DNA from: Rallus limicola
Lineage: Eukaryota; Chordata; Aves; Gruiformes; Rallidae
Length of the DNA: 64,000 nt
Assembly (NCBI GenBank): GCA_022605955.1
Contig: JAKCOZ010000308.1
Span: 124,001-188,000, forward strand
Direction of reading: 5' to 3'
Part shown: piece after piece, positions 11,711 to 24,971 of the stretch
Layout of the letters: each line of letters opens with the position of its first letter
How positions within the stretch are numbered: the stretch's first letter is position 1
Program-made: the position numbers and the translations under genes
The notes under the pieces: model-generated
The model's database searches: none
What the model was told of the DNA's origin: nothing
The model's input: the letters and a program-made list of their open reading frames with translations, nothing else

Positions 11711-12898
11711 ATGCCTTTCAGTCCTAGCTTCTTTACTTTGGGAGTTATTGCTGGACGTTTAGCATGTTTTGAACTGCAGTCTGCTAGGGCCGAGAAAAGC
11801 ACTGTAGGAGGTAGCAGGTATGTTCCTTCTTTCCAGGCAAAGGAAAAGGCTGAGAGCCAAAGTGACAGGGTCTGCTTGTGTGTCCTGTTAGGAGGTTTCA
11901 GACAAGCTATGCCTTTCAGTCCTAGCTTCTTTACTTTGGGAGTTATTGCTGGACGTTTAGCATGTTTTGAACTGCAGTCTGCTAGGGCCGAGAAAAGCAC
12001 CGTAGGAGGTTCCAGGCATGTTCCCTCTTTCCAGGCAAAGGAAAAGGCTGAGAGCCAAAGTGACAGGGTCTGCTTGTGTGTCCTGTTAGGAGGTTTCAGA
12101 CAAGCTATGCCTTTCATGCCTAGCTTCTTTACTTTGGGAGTTATTGCTGGACGTTTAGCATGTTTTGAACTGCAGTCTGCTAGGGCCGAGAAAAGCACCG
12201 TAGGAGGTTCCAGGCATGTTCCCTCTTTCCAGGCAAAGGAAAAGGCTGAGAGCCAAAGTGACAGGGTCTGCTTGTGTGTCCTGTTAGGAGGTTTCAGACA
12301 AGCTATGCCTTTCATGCCTAGCTTCTTTACTTTGGGAGTTATTGCTGGACGTTTAGCATGTTTTGAACTGCAGTCTGCTAGGGCCGAGAAAAGCACTGTA
12401 GGAGGTAGCAGGTATGTTCCTTCTTTCCAGGCAAAGGAAAAGGCTGAGAGCCAAAGTGACAGGGTCTGCTTGTGTGTCCTGTTAGGAGGTTTCAGACAAG
12501 CTATGCCTTTCAGTCCTAGCTTCTTTACTTTGGGAGTTATTGCTGGACGTTTAGCAGGTTTTGAACTGCAGTCTGCTAGGGCCGAGAAAAGCACCGTAGG
12601 AGGTTCCAGGCATGTTCCCTCTTTCCAGGCAAAGGAAAAGGCTGAGAGCCAAAGTGACAGGGTCTGCTTGTGTGTCCTGTTAGGAGGTTTCAGACAAGCT
12701 ATGCCTTTCAGTCCTAGCTTCTTTACTTTGGGAGTTATTGCTGGACGTTTAGCAGGTTTTGAACTGCAGTCTGCTAGGGCCGAGAAAAGCACTGTAGGAG
12801 GTAGCAGGTATGTTCCTTCTTTCTAGGCAAAGGAAAAGGCTGAGAGCCAAAGTGACAGGGTCTGCTTGTGTGTCCTGTTAGGAGGTTTCAGACAAGCT
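11513..12898 (+). repeat. Seven-unit higher-order block, copy 2 (1,386 bp)
   Basis: Tandem copy of 10127-11512. It differs at the first unit, which has AGGCGT instead of GACGT, and at the third, where AGT replaces ATG. It ends with a TAG-marked unit at the same relative position (stop at 12826 versus 11440). Confidence 0.85.
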
Positions 12899-13096
12899 AT
12901 GCCTTTCAGTCCTAGCTTCTTTACTTTGGGAGTTATTGCTAGGCGTTTAGCATGTTTTGAACTGCAGTCTGCTAGGGCCGAGAAAAGCACCGTAGGAGCT
13001 TCCAGGCATGTTCCCTCTTTCCAGGCAAAGGAAAAGGCTGAGAGCCAAAGTGACAGGGTCTGCTTGTGTGTCCTGTTAGGAGGTTTCAGACAAGCT
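12701..13096 (+). repeat. TAG/AGGCGT unit junction 2
   Basis: Stop at 12824-12826, then the AGGCGT unit at 12899, which also carries GCTTCC at 101-105. That combined haplotype recurs at 16463, 31704 and 32892 and, with an extra change, at 25764. Confidence 0.93.
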
Positions 13097-13492
13097 ATGC
13101 CTTTCCGTCCTAGCTTCTTTACTTTGGGAGTTATTGCTGGACGTTTAGCATGTTTTGAACTGCAGTCTGCTAGGGCCGAGAAAAGCACCGTAGGAGGTTC
13201 CAGGCATGTTCCCTCTTTCCAGGCAAAGGAAAATGCTGAGAGCCAAAGTGACAGGGTCTGCTTGTGTGTCCTGTTAGGAGGTTTCAGACAAGCTATGCCT
13301 TTCAGTCCTAGCTTCTTTACTTTGGGAGTTATTGCTGGACGTTTAGCATGTTTTGAACTGCAGTCTGCTAGGGCCGAGAAAAGCACTGTAGGAGGTAGCA
13401 GGTATGTTCCTTCTTTCCAGGCAAAGGAAAAGGCTGAGAGCCAAAGGGACAGGGACTGCTTGTGTGTCCTGTTAGGAGGTTTCAGACAAGCT

Positions 13493-14482
13493 ATGCCTTT
13501 CAGTCCTAGCTTCTTTACTTTGGGAGTTATTGCTAGGCGTTTAGCATGTTTTGAACTGCAGTCTGCTAGGGCCGAGAAAAGCACCGTAGGAGGTTCCAGG
13601 CATGTTCCCTCTTTCCAGGCAAAGGAAAAGGCTGAGAGCCAAAGTGACAGGGTCTGCTTGTGTGTCCTGTTAGGAGGTTTCAGACAAGCTATGCCTTTCA
13701 TGCCTAGCTTCTTTACTTTGGGAGTTATTGCTGGACGTTTAGCATGTTTTGAACTGCAGTCTGCTAGGGCCGAGAAAAGCACCGTAGGAGGTTCCAGGCA
13801 TGTTCCCTCTTTCCAGGCAAAGGAAAAGGCTGAGAGCCAAAGTGACAGGGTCTGCTTGTGTGTCCTGTTAGGAGGTTTCAGACAAGCTATGCCTTTCAGT
13901 CCTAGCTTCTTTACTTTGGGAGTTATTGCTGGACGTTTAGCAAGTTTTGAACTGCAGTCTGCTAGGGCCGAGAAAAGCACCGTAGGAGGTTCCAGGCATG
14001 TTCCCTCTTTCCAGGCAAAGGAAAAGGCTGAGAGCCAAAGTGACAGGGTCTGCTTGTGTGTCCTGTTAGGAGGTTTCAGACAAGCTATGCCTTTCATGCC
14101 TAGCTTCTTTACTTTGGGAGTTATTGCTGGACGTTTAGCATGTTTTGAACTGCAGTCTACTAGGGCCGAGAAAAGCACTGTAGGAGGGAGCAGGTATGTT
14201 CCTTCTTTCCAGGCAAAGGAAAAGGCTGAGAGCCAAAGTGACAGGGTCTGCTTGTGTGTCCTGTTAGGAGGTTTCAGACAAGCTATGCCTTTCATGCCTA
14301 GCTTCTTTACTTTGGGAGTTATTGCTGGACGTTTAGCATGTTTTGAACTGCAGTCTGCTAGGGCCGAGAAAAGCACCGTAGGAGGTTCCAGGCATGTTCC
14401 CTCTTTCCATGCAAAGGAAAAGGCTGAGAGCCAAAGTGACAGGGTCTGCTTGTGTGTCCTGTTAGGAGGTTTCAGACAAGCT
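13493..14482 (+). repeat. Five-unit segment, copy 1 of a 16-unit-offset duplication
   Basis: Units in order: AGGCGT H, M-H, S-H with A55, M-Y with the private change GTCTACTAG, and M-H with CATGCAAAGG. The same order occurs at 16661-17650. The private A at 14159 recurs at 17327, exactly 3,168 bp (16 units) later. Confidence 0.85.
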
Positions 14483-16264
14483 ATGCCTTTCAGTCCTAGC
14501 TTCTTTACTTTGGGAGTTATTGCTGGACGTTTAGCATGTTTTGAACTGCAGTCTGCTAGGGCCGAGAAAAGCACCGTAGGAGGTTCCAGACATGTTCCCT
14601 CTTTCCAGGCAAAGGAAAAGGCTGAGAGCCAAAGTGACAGGGTCTGCTTGTGTGTCCTGTTAGGAGGTTTCAGACAAGCTATGCCTTTCAGTCCTAGCTT
14701 CTTTAATTTGGGAGTTATTGCTGGACGTTTAGCATGTTTTGAACTGCAGTCTGCTAGGGCCGAGAAAAGCACTGTAGGAGGTAGCAGGTATGTTCCTTCT
14801 TTCCAGGCAAAGGAAAAGGCTGAGAGCCAAAGTGACAGGGTCTGCTTGTGTGTCCTGTTAGGAGGTTTCAGACAAGCTATGCCTTTCAGTCCTAGCTTCT
14901 TTACTTTGGGAGTTATTGCTGGACGTTTAGCATGTTTTGAACTGCAGTCTGCTAGGGCCGAGAAAAGCACCGTAGGAGGTTCCAGGCATGTTCCCTCTTT
15001 CCAGGCAAAGGAAAAGGCTGAGAGCCAAAGTGACAGGGTCTGCTTGTGTGTCCTGTTAGGAGGTTTCAGACAAGCTATGCCTTTCAGTCCTAGCTTCTTT
15101 ACTTTGGGAGTTATTGCTGGACGTTTAGCATGTTTTGAACTGCAGTCTGCTAGGGCCGAGAAAAGCACCGTAGGAGGTTCCAGGCATGTTCCCTCTTTCC
15201 AGGCAAAGGAAAAGGCTGAGAGCCAAAGTGACAGGGTCTGCTTGTGTGTCCTGTTAGGAGGTTTCAGACAAGCTATGCCTTTCATGCCTAGCTTCTTTAC
15301 TTTGGGAGTTATTGCTGGACGTTTAGCATGTTTTGAACTGCAGTCTGCTAGGGCCGAGAAAAGCACTGTAGGAGGTAGCAGGTATGTTCCTTCTTTCCAG
15401 GCAAAGGAAAAGGCTGAGAGCCAAAGTGACAGGGTCTGCTTGTGTGTCCTGTTAGGAGGTTTCAGACAAGCTATGCCTTTCATGCCTAGCTTCTTTACTT
15501 TGGGAGTTATTGCTGGACGTTTAGCATGTTTTGAACTGCAGTCTGCTAGGGCCGAGAAAAGCACCGTAGGAGGTTCCAGGCATGTTCCCTCTTTCCAGGC
15601 AAAGGAAAAGGCTGAGAGCCAAAGTGACAGGGTCTGCTTGTGTGTCCTGTTAGGAGGTTTCAGACAAGCTATGCCTTTCAGTCCTAGCTTCTTTACTTTG
15701 GGAGTTATTGCTGGACGTTTAGCATGTTTTGAACTGCAGTCTGCTAGGGCCGAGAAAAGCACCGTAGGAGGTTCCAGGCATGTTCCCTCTTTCCAGGCAA
15801 AGGAAAAGGCTGAGAGCCAAAGTGACAGGGTCTGCTTGTGTGTCCTGTTAGGAGGTTTCAGACAAGCTATGCCTTTCATGCCTAGCTTCTTTACTTTGGG
15901 AGTTATTGCTGGACGTTTAGCATGTTTTGAACTGCAGTCTGCTAGGGCCGAGAAAAGCACTGTAGGAGGTAGCAGGTATGTTCCTTCTTTCCAGGCAAAG
16001 GAAAAGGCTGAGAGCCAAAGTGACAGGGTCTGCTTGTGTGTCCTGTTAGGAGGTTTCAGACAAGCTATGCCTTTCAGTCCTAGCTTCTTTACTTTGGGAG
16101 TTATTGCTGGACGTTTAGCAGGTTTTGAACTGCAGTCTGCTAGGGCCGAGAAAAGCACCGTAGGAGGTTCCAGGCATGTTCCCTCTTTCCAGGCAAAGGA
16201 AAAGGCTGAGAGCCAAAGTGACAGGGTCTGCTTGTGTGTCCTGTTAGGAGGTTTCAGACAAGCT

Positions 16265-16660
16265 ATGCCTTTCATGCCTAGCTTCTTTACTTTGGGAGTT
16301 ATTGCTGGACGTTTAGCATGTTTTGAACTGCAGTCTGCTAGGGCCGAGAAAAGCACTGTAGGAGGTAGCAGGTATGTTCCTTCTTTCTAGGCAAAGGAAA
16401 AGGCAGAGAGCCAAAGTGACAGGGTCTGCTTGTGTGTCCTGTTAGGAGGTTTCAGACAAGCTATGCCTTTCAGTCCTAGCTTCTTTACTTTGGGAGTTAT
16501 TGCTAGGCGTTTAGCATGTTTTGAACTGCAGTCTGCTAGGGCCGAGAAAAGCACCGTAGGAGCTTCCAGGCATGTTCCCTCTTTCCAGGCAAAGGAAAAG
16601 GCTGAGAGCCAAAGTGACAGGGTCTGCTTGTGTGTCCTGTTAGGAGGTTTCAGACAAGCT
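16265..16660 (+). repeat. TAG/AGGCGT unit junction 3
   Basis: Stop at 16388-16390, 18 units after junction 2. The TAG unit is an M allele with T55 here, unlike the G55 units at junctions 1 and 2, so the TAG mark has been carried onto another background. Downstream, AAGGCTGAG reads AAGGCAGAG. Confidence 0.92.
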
Positions 16661-17650
16661 ATGCCTTTCAGTCCTAGCTTCTTTACTTTGGGAGTTATTG
16701 CTAGGCGTTTAGCATGTTTTGAACTGCAGTCTGCTAGGGCCGAGAAAAGCACCGTAGGAGGTTCCAGGCATGTTCCCTCTTTCCAGGCAAAGGAAAAGGC
16801 TGAGAGCCAAAGTGACAGGGTCTGCTTGTGTGTCCTGTTAGGAGGTTTCAGACAAGCTATGCCTTTCATGCCTAGCTTCTTTACTTTGGGAGTTATTGCT
16901 GGACGTTTAGCATGTTTTGAACTGCAGTCTGCTAGGGCCGAGAAAAGCACCGTAGGAGGTTCCAGGCATGTTCCCTCTTTCCAGGCAAAGGAAAAGGCTG
17001 AGAGCCAAAGTGACAGGGTCTGCTTGTGTGTCCTGTTAGGAGGTTTCAGACAAGCTATGCCTTTCAGTCCTAGCTTCTTTACTTTGGGAGTTATTGCTGG
17101 ACGTTTAGCAAGTTCTGAACTGCAGTCTGCTAGGGCCGAGAAAAGCACCGTAGGAGGTTCCAGGCATGTTCCCTCTTTCCAGGCAAAGGAAAAGGCTGAG
17201 AGCCAAAGTGACAGGGTCTGCTTGTGTGTCCTGTTAGGAGGTTTCAGACAAGCTATGCCTTTCATGCCTAGCTTCTTTACTTTGGGAGTTATTGCTGGAC
17301 GTTTAGCATGTTTTGAACTGCAGTCTACTAGGGCCGAGAAAAGCACTGTAGGAGGGAGCAGGTATGTTCCTTCTTTCCAGGCAAAGGAAAAGGCTGAGAG
17401 CCAAAGTGACAGGGTCTGCTTGTGTGTCCTGTTAGGAGGTTTCAGACAAGCTATGCCTTTCATGCCTAGCTTCTTTACTTTGGGAGTTATTGCTGCACGT
17501 TTAGCATGTTTTGAACTGCAGTCTGCTAGGGCCGAGAAAAGCACCGTAGGAGGTTCCAGGCATGTTCCCTCTTTCCATGCAAAGGAAAAGGCTGAGAGCC
17601 AAAGTGACAGGGTCTGCTTGTGTGTCCTGTTAGGAGGTTTCAGACAAGCT
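16661..17650 (+). repeat. Five-unit segment, copy 2 of a 16-unit-offset duplication
   Basis: Copy of 13493-14482 with a few private changes, such as AAGTTCTGAAC near 17114 and TGCTGCACGT near 17494. Those are younger than the duplication. Confidence 0.85.
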
Positions 17651-20026
17651 ATGCCTTTCAGTCCTAGCTTCTTTACTTTGGGAGTTATTGCTGGACGTTT
17701 AGCATGTTTTGAACTGCAGTCTTCTAGGGCCGAGAAAAGCACTGTAGGAGGTAGCAGGTATGTTCCTTCTTTCCAGGCAAAGGAAAAGGCTGAGAGCCAA
17801 AGTGACAGGGTCTGCTTGTGTGTCCTGTTAGGAGGTTTCAGACAAGCTATGCCTTTCAGTCCTAGCTTCTTTACTTTGGGAGTTATTGCTGGACGTTTAG
17901 CATGTTTTGAACTGCAGTCTGCTAGGGCCGAGAAAAGCACCGTAGGAGGTTCCAGGCATGTTCCCTCTTTCCAGGCAAAGGAAAAGGCTGAGAGCCAAAG
18001 TGACAGGGTCTGCTTGTGTGTCCTGTTAGGAGGTTTCAGACAAGCTATGCCTTTCAGTCCTAGCTTCTTTACTTTGGGAGTTATTGCTGGACGTTTAGCA
18101 TGTTTTGAACTGCAGTCTGCTAGGGCCGAGAAAAGCACCGTAGGAGGTTCCAGGCATGTTCCCTCTTTCCAGGCAAAGGAAAAGGCTGAGAGCCAAAGTG
18201 ACAGGGTCTGCTTGTGTGTCCTGTTAGGAGGTTTCAGACAAGCTATGCCTTTCAGTCCTAGCTTCTTTACTTTGGGAGTTATTGCTGGACGTTTAGCATG
18301 TTTTGAACTGCAGTCTGCTAGGGCCGAGAAAAGCACCGTAGGAGGTTCCAGGCATGTTCCCTCTTTCCAGGCAAAGGAAAAGGCTGAGAGCCAAAGTGAC
18401 AGGGTCTGCTTGTGTGTCCTGTTAGGAGGTTTCAGACAAGCTATGCCTTTCAGTCCTAGCTTCTTTACTTTGGGAGTTATTGCTGGACGTTTAGCATGTT
18501 TTGAACTGCAGTCTGCTAGGGCCGAGAAAAGCACTGTAGGAGGTAGCAGGTATGTTCCTTCTTTCCAGGCAAAGGAAAAGGCTGAGAGCCAAAGTGACAG
18601 GGTCTGCTTGTGTGTCCTGTTAGGAGGTTTCAGACAAGCTATGCCTTTCAGTCCTAGCTTCTTTACTTTGGGAGTTATTGCTGGACGTTTAGCATGTTTT
18701 GAACTGCAGTCTGCTAGGGCCGAGAAAAGCACCGTAGGAGGTTCCAGGCATGTTCCTTCTTTCCAGGCAAAGGAAAAGGCTGAGAGCCAAAGTGACAGGG
18801 TCTGCTTGTGTGTCCTGTTAGGAGGTTTCAGACAAGCTATGCCTTTCAGTCCTAGCTTCTTTACTTTGGGAGTTATTGCTGGACGTTTAGCATGTTTTGA
18901 ACTGCAGTCTGCTAGGGCCGAGAAAAGCACTGTAGGAGGTAGCGGGTATGTTCCTTCTTTCCAGGCAAAGGAAAAGGCTGAGAGCCAAAGTGATAGGGTG
19001 TGCTTGTGTGTCCTGTTAGGAGGTTTCAGACAAGCTATGCCTTTCAGTCCTAGCTTCTTTACTTTGGGAGTTATTGCTGGACGTTTAGCATGTTTTGAAC
19101 TGCAGTCTGCTAGGGCCGAGAAAAGCACCGTAGGAGCTTCCAGGCATGTTCCCTCTTTCCAGGCAAAGGAAAAGGCTGAGAGCCAAAGTGACAGGGTCTG
19201 CTTGTGTGTCCTGTTAGGAGGTTTCAGACAAGCTATGCCTTTCAGTCCTAGCTTCTTTACTTTGGGAGTTATTGCTGGACGTTTAGCATGTTTTGAACTG
19301 CAGTCTGCTAGGGCCGAGAAAAGCACCGTAGGAGGTTCCAGGCATGTTCCCTCTTTCCATGCAAAGGAAAAGGCTGAGAGCCAAAGTGACAGGGTCTGCT
19401 TGTGTGTCCTGTTAGGAGGTTTCAGACAAGCTATGCCTTTCATGCCTAGCTTCTTTACTTTGGGAGTTATTGCTGGACGTTTAGCATGTTTTGAACTGCA
19501 GTCTGCTAGGGCCGAGAAAAGCACCGTAGGAGGTTCCAGGCATGTTCCCTCTTTCCAGGCAAAGGAAAAGGCTGAGAGCCAAAGTGACAGGGTCTGCTTG
19601 TGTGTCCTGTTAGGAGGTTTCAGACAAGCTATGCCTTTCAGTCCTAGCTTCTTTACTTTGGGAGTTATTGCTGGACGTTTAGCATGTTTAGAACTGCAGT
19701 CTGCTAGGGCCGAGAAAAGCACTGTAGGAGGTAGCAGGTATGTTCCCTCTTTCCAGGCAAAGGAAAAGGCTGAGAGCCAAAGTGACAGGGTCTGCTTGTG
19801 TGTCCTGTTAGGAGGTTTCAGACAAGCTATGCCTTTCATGCCTAGCTTCTTTACTTTGGGAGTTATTGCTGGACGTTTAGCATGTTTTGAACTGCAGTCT
19901 GCTAGGGCCGAGAAAAGCACCGTAGGAGCTTCCAGGCATGTTCCCTCTTTCCAGGCAAAGGAAAAGGCTGAGAGCTAAAGTGACAGGGTCTGCTTGTGTG
20001 TCCTGTTAGGAGGTTTCAGACAAGCT

Positions 20027-20223
20027 ATGCCTTTCATGCCATCTTCTTTACTTTAGGAGTTACTGCTGGACGTTTAGCATGTTTTGAACTGCAGTCTGCT
20101 AGGGCCGAGAAAAGCACTGTAGGAGGTAGCAGGTATGTTCCTTCTTTCCAGGCAAAGGAAAAGGCTGAGAGCCAAAATGACAGGGTCTGCTTGTGTGTCC
20201 TGTTAGGAGGTTTCAGACAAGCT
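20027..20223 (+). repeat. D-type 197-bp unit 3
   Basis: First of four D units in a cluster. The preceding unit ends with GAGAGCTAAAG, where CAA became TAA at 19976-19978, a separate loss of the open frame found nowhere else in the window. Confidence 0.95.
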
Positions 20224-20619
20224 ATGCCTTTCAGTCCTAGCTTCTTTACTTTGGGAGTTATTGCTGGACGTTTAGCATGTTTTGAACTGCAGTCTGCTAG
20301 GGCCGAGAAAAGCACCGTAGGAGCTTCCAGGCATGTTCCCTCTTTCCAGGCAAAGGAAAAGGCTGAGAGCCAAAGTGACAGGGTCTGCTTGTGTGTCCTG
20401 TTAGGAGGTTTCAGACAAGCTATGCCTTTCAGTCCTAGCTTCTTTATTTTGGGAGTTATTGCTGGACGTTTAGCATGTTTTGAACTGCAGTCTGCTAGGG
20501 CCGAGAAAAGCACCGTAGGAGGTTCCAGGCATGTTCCCTCTTTCCAGGCAAAGGAAAAGGCTGAGAGCCAAAGTGACAGGGTCTGCTTGTGTGTCCTGTT
20601 AGGAGGTTTCAGACAAGCT

Positions 20620-20816
20620 ATGCCTTTCATGCCATCTTCTTTACTTTAGGAGTTACTGCTGGACGTTTAGCATGTTTTGAACTGCAGTCTGCTAGGGCCG
20701 AGAAAAGCACTGTAGGAGGTAGCAGGTATGTTCCTTCTTTCCAGGCAAAGGAAAAGGCTGAGAGCCAAAGTGACAGGGTCTGCTTGTGTGTCCTGTTAGG
20801 AGGTTTCAGACAAGCT
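20620..20816 (+). repeat. D-type 197-bp unit 4
   Basis: Three units after the previous D unit. It has CAAAGTGAC rather than CAAAATGAC, one of only two D units with the consensus base there. Confidence 0.94.
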
Positions 20817-21014
20817 ATGCCTTTCAGTCCTAGCTTCTTTACTTTGGGAGTTATTGCTGGACGTTTAGCATGTTTTGAACTGCAGTCTGCTAGGGCCGAG
20901 AAAAGCACCGTAGGAGGTTCCAGGCATGTTCCCTCTTTCCAGGCAAAGGAAAAGGCTGAGAGCCAAAGTGACAGGGTCTGCTTGTGTGTCCTGTTAGGAG
21001 GTTTCAGACAAGCT

Positions 21015-21211
21015 ATGCCTTTCATGCCATCTTCTTTACTTTAGGAGTTACTGCTGGACGTTTAGCATGTTTTGAACTGCAGTCTGCTAGGGCCGAGAAA
21101 AGCACTGTAGGAGGTAGCAGGTATGTTCCTTCTTTCCAGGCAAAGGAAAAGGCTGAGAGCCAAAATGACAGGGTCTGCTTGTGTGTCCTGTTAGGAGGTT
21201 TCAGACAAGCT
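21015..21211 (+). repeat. D-type 197-bp unit 5
   Basis: Only two units (395 bp) after unit 4, the shortest D-to-D spacing in the window, apparently lacking the TTTATTTTGG unit seen in its neighbours. Confidence 0.94.
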
Positions 21212-21607
21212 ATGCCTTTCAGTCCTAGCTTCTTTACTTTGGGAGTTATTGCTGGACGTTTAGCATGTTTTGAACTGCAGTCTGCTAGGGCCGAGAAAAG
21301 CACCGTAGGAGGTTCCAGGCATGTTCCCTCTTTCCAGGCAAAGGAAAAGGCTGAGAGCCAAAGTGACAGGGTCTGCTTGTGTGTCCTGTTAGGAGGTTTC
21401 AGACAAGCTATGCCTTTCAGTCCTAGCTTCTTTATTTTGGGAGTTATTGCTGGACGTTTAGCATGTTTTGAACTGCAGTCTGCTAGGGCCGAGAAAAGCA
21501 CCGTAGGAGGTTCCAGGCATGTTCCCTCTTTCCAGGCAAAGGAAAAGGCTGAGAGCCAAAGTGACAGGGTCTGCTTGTGTGTCCTGTTAGGAGGTTTCAG
21601 ACAAGCT

Positions 21608-21804
21608 ATGCCTTTCATGCCATCTTCTTTACTTTAGGAGTTACTGCTGGACGTTTAGCATGTTTTGAACTGCAGTCTGCTAGGGCCGAGAAAAGCACTG
21701 TAGGAGGTAGCAGGTATGTTCCTTCTTTCCAGGCAAAGGAAAAGGCTGAGAGCCAAAGTGACAGGGTCTGCTTGTGTGTCCTGTTAGGAGGTTTCAGACA
21801 AGCT
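21608..21804 (+). repeat. D-type 197-bp unit 6
   Basis: It closes a second three-unit D interval and opens a 12-unit one. It has the CAAAGTGAC allele, as in unit 4. Confidence 0.94.
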
Positions 21805-23982
21805 ATGCCTTTCAGTCCTAGCTTCTTTACTTTGGGAGTTATTGCTGGACGTTTAGCATGTTTTGAACTGCAGTCTGCTAGGGCCGAGAAAAGCACCGTA
21901 GGAGGTTCCAGGCATGTTCCCTCTTTCCAGGCAAAGGAAAAGGCTGAGAGCCAAAGTGACAGGGTCTGCTTGTGTGTCCTGTTAGGAGGTTTCAGACAAG
22001 CTATGCCTTTCAGTCCTAGCTTCTTTATTTTGGGAGTTATTGCTGGACGTTTAGCATGTTTTGAACTGCAGTCTGCTAGGGCCGAGAAAAGCACCGTAGG
22101 AGGTTCCAGGCATGTTCCCTCTTTCCAGGCAAAGGAAAAGCCTGAGAGCCAAAGTGACAGGGTCTGCTTGTGTGTCCTGTTAGGAGGTTTCAGACAAGCT
22201 ATGCCTTTCATGCCTAGCTTCTTTACTTTGGGAGTTATTGCTGGACGTTTAGCATGTTTTGAACTGCAGTCTGCTAGGGCCGAGAAAAGCACCGTAGGAG
22301 GTTCCAGGCATGTTCCCTCTTTCCAGGCAAAGGAAAAGGCTGAGAGCCAAAGTGACAGGGTCTGCTTGTGTGTCCTGTTAGGAGGTTTCAGACAAGCTAT
22401 GCCTTTCATGCCTAGCTTCTTTACTTTGGGAGTTATTGCTGGACGTTTAGCATGTTTTGAACTGCAGTCTGCTAGGGCCGAGAAAAGCACTGTAGGAGGT
22501 AGCAGGTATGTTCCTTCTTTCCAGGCAAAGGAAAAGGCTGAGAGCCAAAGTGACAGGGTCTGCTTGTGTGTCCTGTTAGGAGGTTTCAGACAAGCTATGC
22601 CTTTCAGTCCTAGCTTCTTTACTTTGGGAGTTATTGCTGGACGTTTAGCATGTTTTGAACTGCAGTCTGCTAGGGCCGAGAAAAGCACCGTAGGAGGTTC
22701 CAGGCATGTTCCCTCTTTCCAGGCAAAGGAAAAGGCTGAGAGCCAAAGTGACAGGGTCTGCTTGTGTGTCCTGTTAGGAGGTTTCAGACAAGCTATGCCT
22801 TTCAGTCCTAGCTTCTTTACTTTGGGAGTTATTGCTGGACGTTTAGCAAGTTTTGAACTGCAGTCTGCTAGGGCCGAGAAAAGCACCGTAGGAGGTTCCA
22901 GGCATGTTCCCTCTTTCCAGGCAAAGGAAAAGGCTGAGAGCCAAAGTGACAGGGTCTGCTTGTGTGTCCTGTTAGGAGGTTTCAGACAAGCTATGCCTTT
23001 CATGCCTAGCTTCTTTACTTTGGGAGTTATTGCTGGACGTTTAGCATGTTTTGAACTGCAGTCTGCTAGGGCCGAGAAAAGCACCGTAGGAGGTTCCAGG
23101 CATGTTCCCTCTTTCCAGGCAAAGGAAAAGGCTGAGAGCCAAAGTGACAGGGTCTGCTTGTGTGTCCTGTTAGGAGGTTTCAGACAAGCTATGCCTTTCA
23201 GTCCTAGCTTCTTTACTTTGGGAGTTATTGCTGGACGTTTAGCATGTTTAGAACTGCAGTCTGCTAGGGCCGAGAAAAGCACTGTAGGAGGTAGCAGGTA
23301 TGTTCCCTCTTTCCAGGCAAAGGAAAAGGCTGAGAGCCAAAGTGACAGGGTCTGCTTGTGTGTCCTGTTAGGAGGTTTCAGACAAGCTATGCCTTTCATG
23401 CCTAGCTTCTTTACTTTGGGAGTTATTGCTGGACGTTTAGCATGTTTTGAACTGCAGTCTGCTAGGGCCGAGAAAAGCACCGTAGGAGGTTCCAGGCATG
23501 TTCCCTCTTTCCAGGCAAAGGAAAAGGCTGAGAGCCAAAGTGACAGGGTCTTCTTGTGTGTCCTGTTAGGAGGTTTCAGACAAGCTATGCCTTTCATGCC
23601 TAGCTTCTTTACTTTGGGAGTTATTGCTGGACGTTTAGCATGTTTAGAACTGCAGTCTGCTAGGGCCGAGAAAAGCACTGTAGGAGGTAGCAGGTATGTT
23701 ACCTCTTTCAAGGCAAAGGAAAAGGCTGAGAGCCAAAGTGACAGGGTCTGCTTGTGTGTCCTGTTAGGAGGTTTCAGACAAGCTATGCCTTTCATGCCTA
23801 GCTTCTTTACTTTGGGAGTTATTGCTGGACGTTTAGCATGTTTTGAACTGCAGTCTGCTAGGGCCGAGAAAAGCACCGTAGGAGGTTCCAGGCATGTTCC
23901 CTCTTTCCAGGCAAAGGAAAAGGCTGAGAGCCAAAGTGACAGGGTCTGCTTGTGTTTCCTGTTAGGAGGTTTCAGACAAGCT

Positions 23983-24179
23983 ATTCCTTTCATGCCATCT
24001 TCTTTACTTTAGTAGTTACTGCTGGACGTTTAGCATGTTTTGAACTGCAGTCTGCTAGGGCCGAGAAAAGCACTGTAGGAGGTAGCAGGTATGTTCCTTC
24101 TTTCCAGGCAAAGGAAAAGGCTGAGAGCCAAAATGACAGGGTCTGCTTGTGTGTCCTGTTAGGAGGTTTCAGACAAGCT
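23983..24179 (+). repeat. D-type 197-bp unit 7, diverged
   Basis: Has all D diagnostics plus private changes: ATGCC is ATTCC at the unit start, and TTAGGAG is TTAGTAG. The unit before it has TGTTTCCTG for TGTGTCCTG. After it come exactly 64 units of 198 bp. Confidence 0.94.
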
Positions 24180-24971
24180 ATGCCTTTCAGTCCTAGCTTC
24201 TTTATTTTGGGAGTTATTGCTGGACGTTTAGCATGTTTTGAACTGCAGTCTGCTAGGGCCGAGAAAAGCACCGTAGGAGGTTCCAGGCATGTTCCCTCTT
24301 TCCAGGCAAAGGAAAAGCCTGAGAGCCAAAGTGACAGGGTCTGCTTGTGTGTCCTGTTAGGAGGTTTCAGACAAGCTATGCCTTTCATGCCTAGCTTCTT
24401 TACTTTGGGAGTTATTGCTGGACGTTTAGCATGTTTTGAACTGCAGTCTGCTAGGGCCGAGAAAAGCACCGTAGGAGGTTCCAGGCATGTTCCCTCTTTC
24501 CAGGCAAAGGAAAAGGCTGAGAGCCAAAGTGACAGGGTCTGCTTGTGTGTCCTGTTAGGAGGTTTCAGACAAGCTATGCCTTTCATGCCTAGCTTCTTTA
24601 CTTTGGGAGTTATTGCTGGACGTTTAGCATGTTTTGAACTGCAGTCTGCTAGGGCCGAGAAAAGCACTGTAGGATGTAGCAGGTATGTTCCTTCTTTCCA
24701 GGCAAAGGAAAAGGCTGAGAGCCAAAGTGACAGGGTCTGCTTGTGTGTCCTGTTAGGAGGTTTCAGACAAGCTATGCCTTTCATGCCTAGCTTCTTTACT
24801 TTGGGAGTTATTGCTGGACGTTTAGCATGTTTTGAACTGCAGTCTGCTAGGGCCGAGAAAAGCACCGTAGGAGGTTCCAGGCATGTTCCCTCTTTCCAGG
24901 CAAAGGAAAAGGCTGAGAGCCAAAGTGACAGGGTCTGCTTGTGTGTCCTGTTAGGAGGTTTCAGACAAGCT

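Larger units (their letters stand above)
20027..22200 (+). repeat. Short-period D cluster (3-, 2-, 3-unit repeats)
   Basis: The series reads D, S, TTTATT unit; D, S; D, S, TTTATT unit; D, S, TTTATT unit. Spacings between D starts are 593, 395 and 593 bp. This is a local amplification of the same leader order that follows the D units at 7753 and 9138, which suggests recent unequal exchange at this point. Confidence 0.88.
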
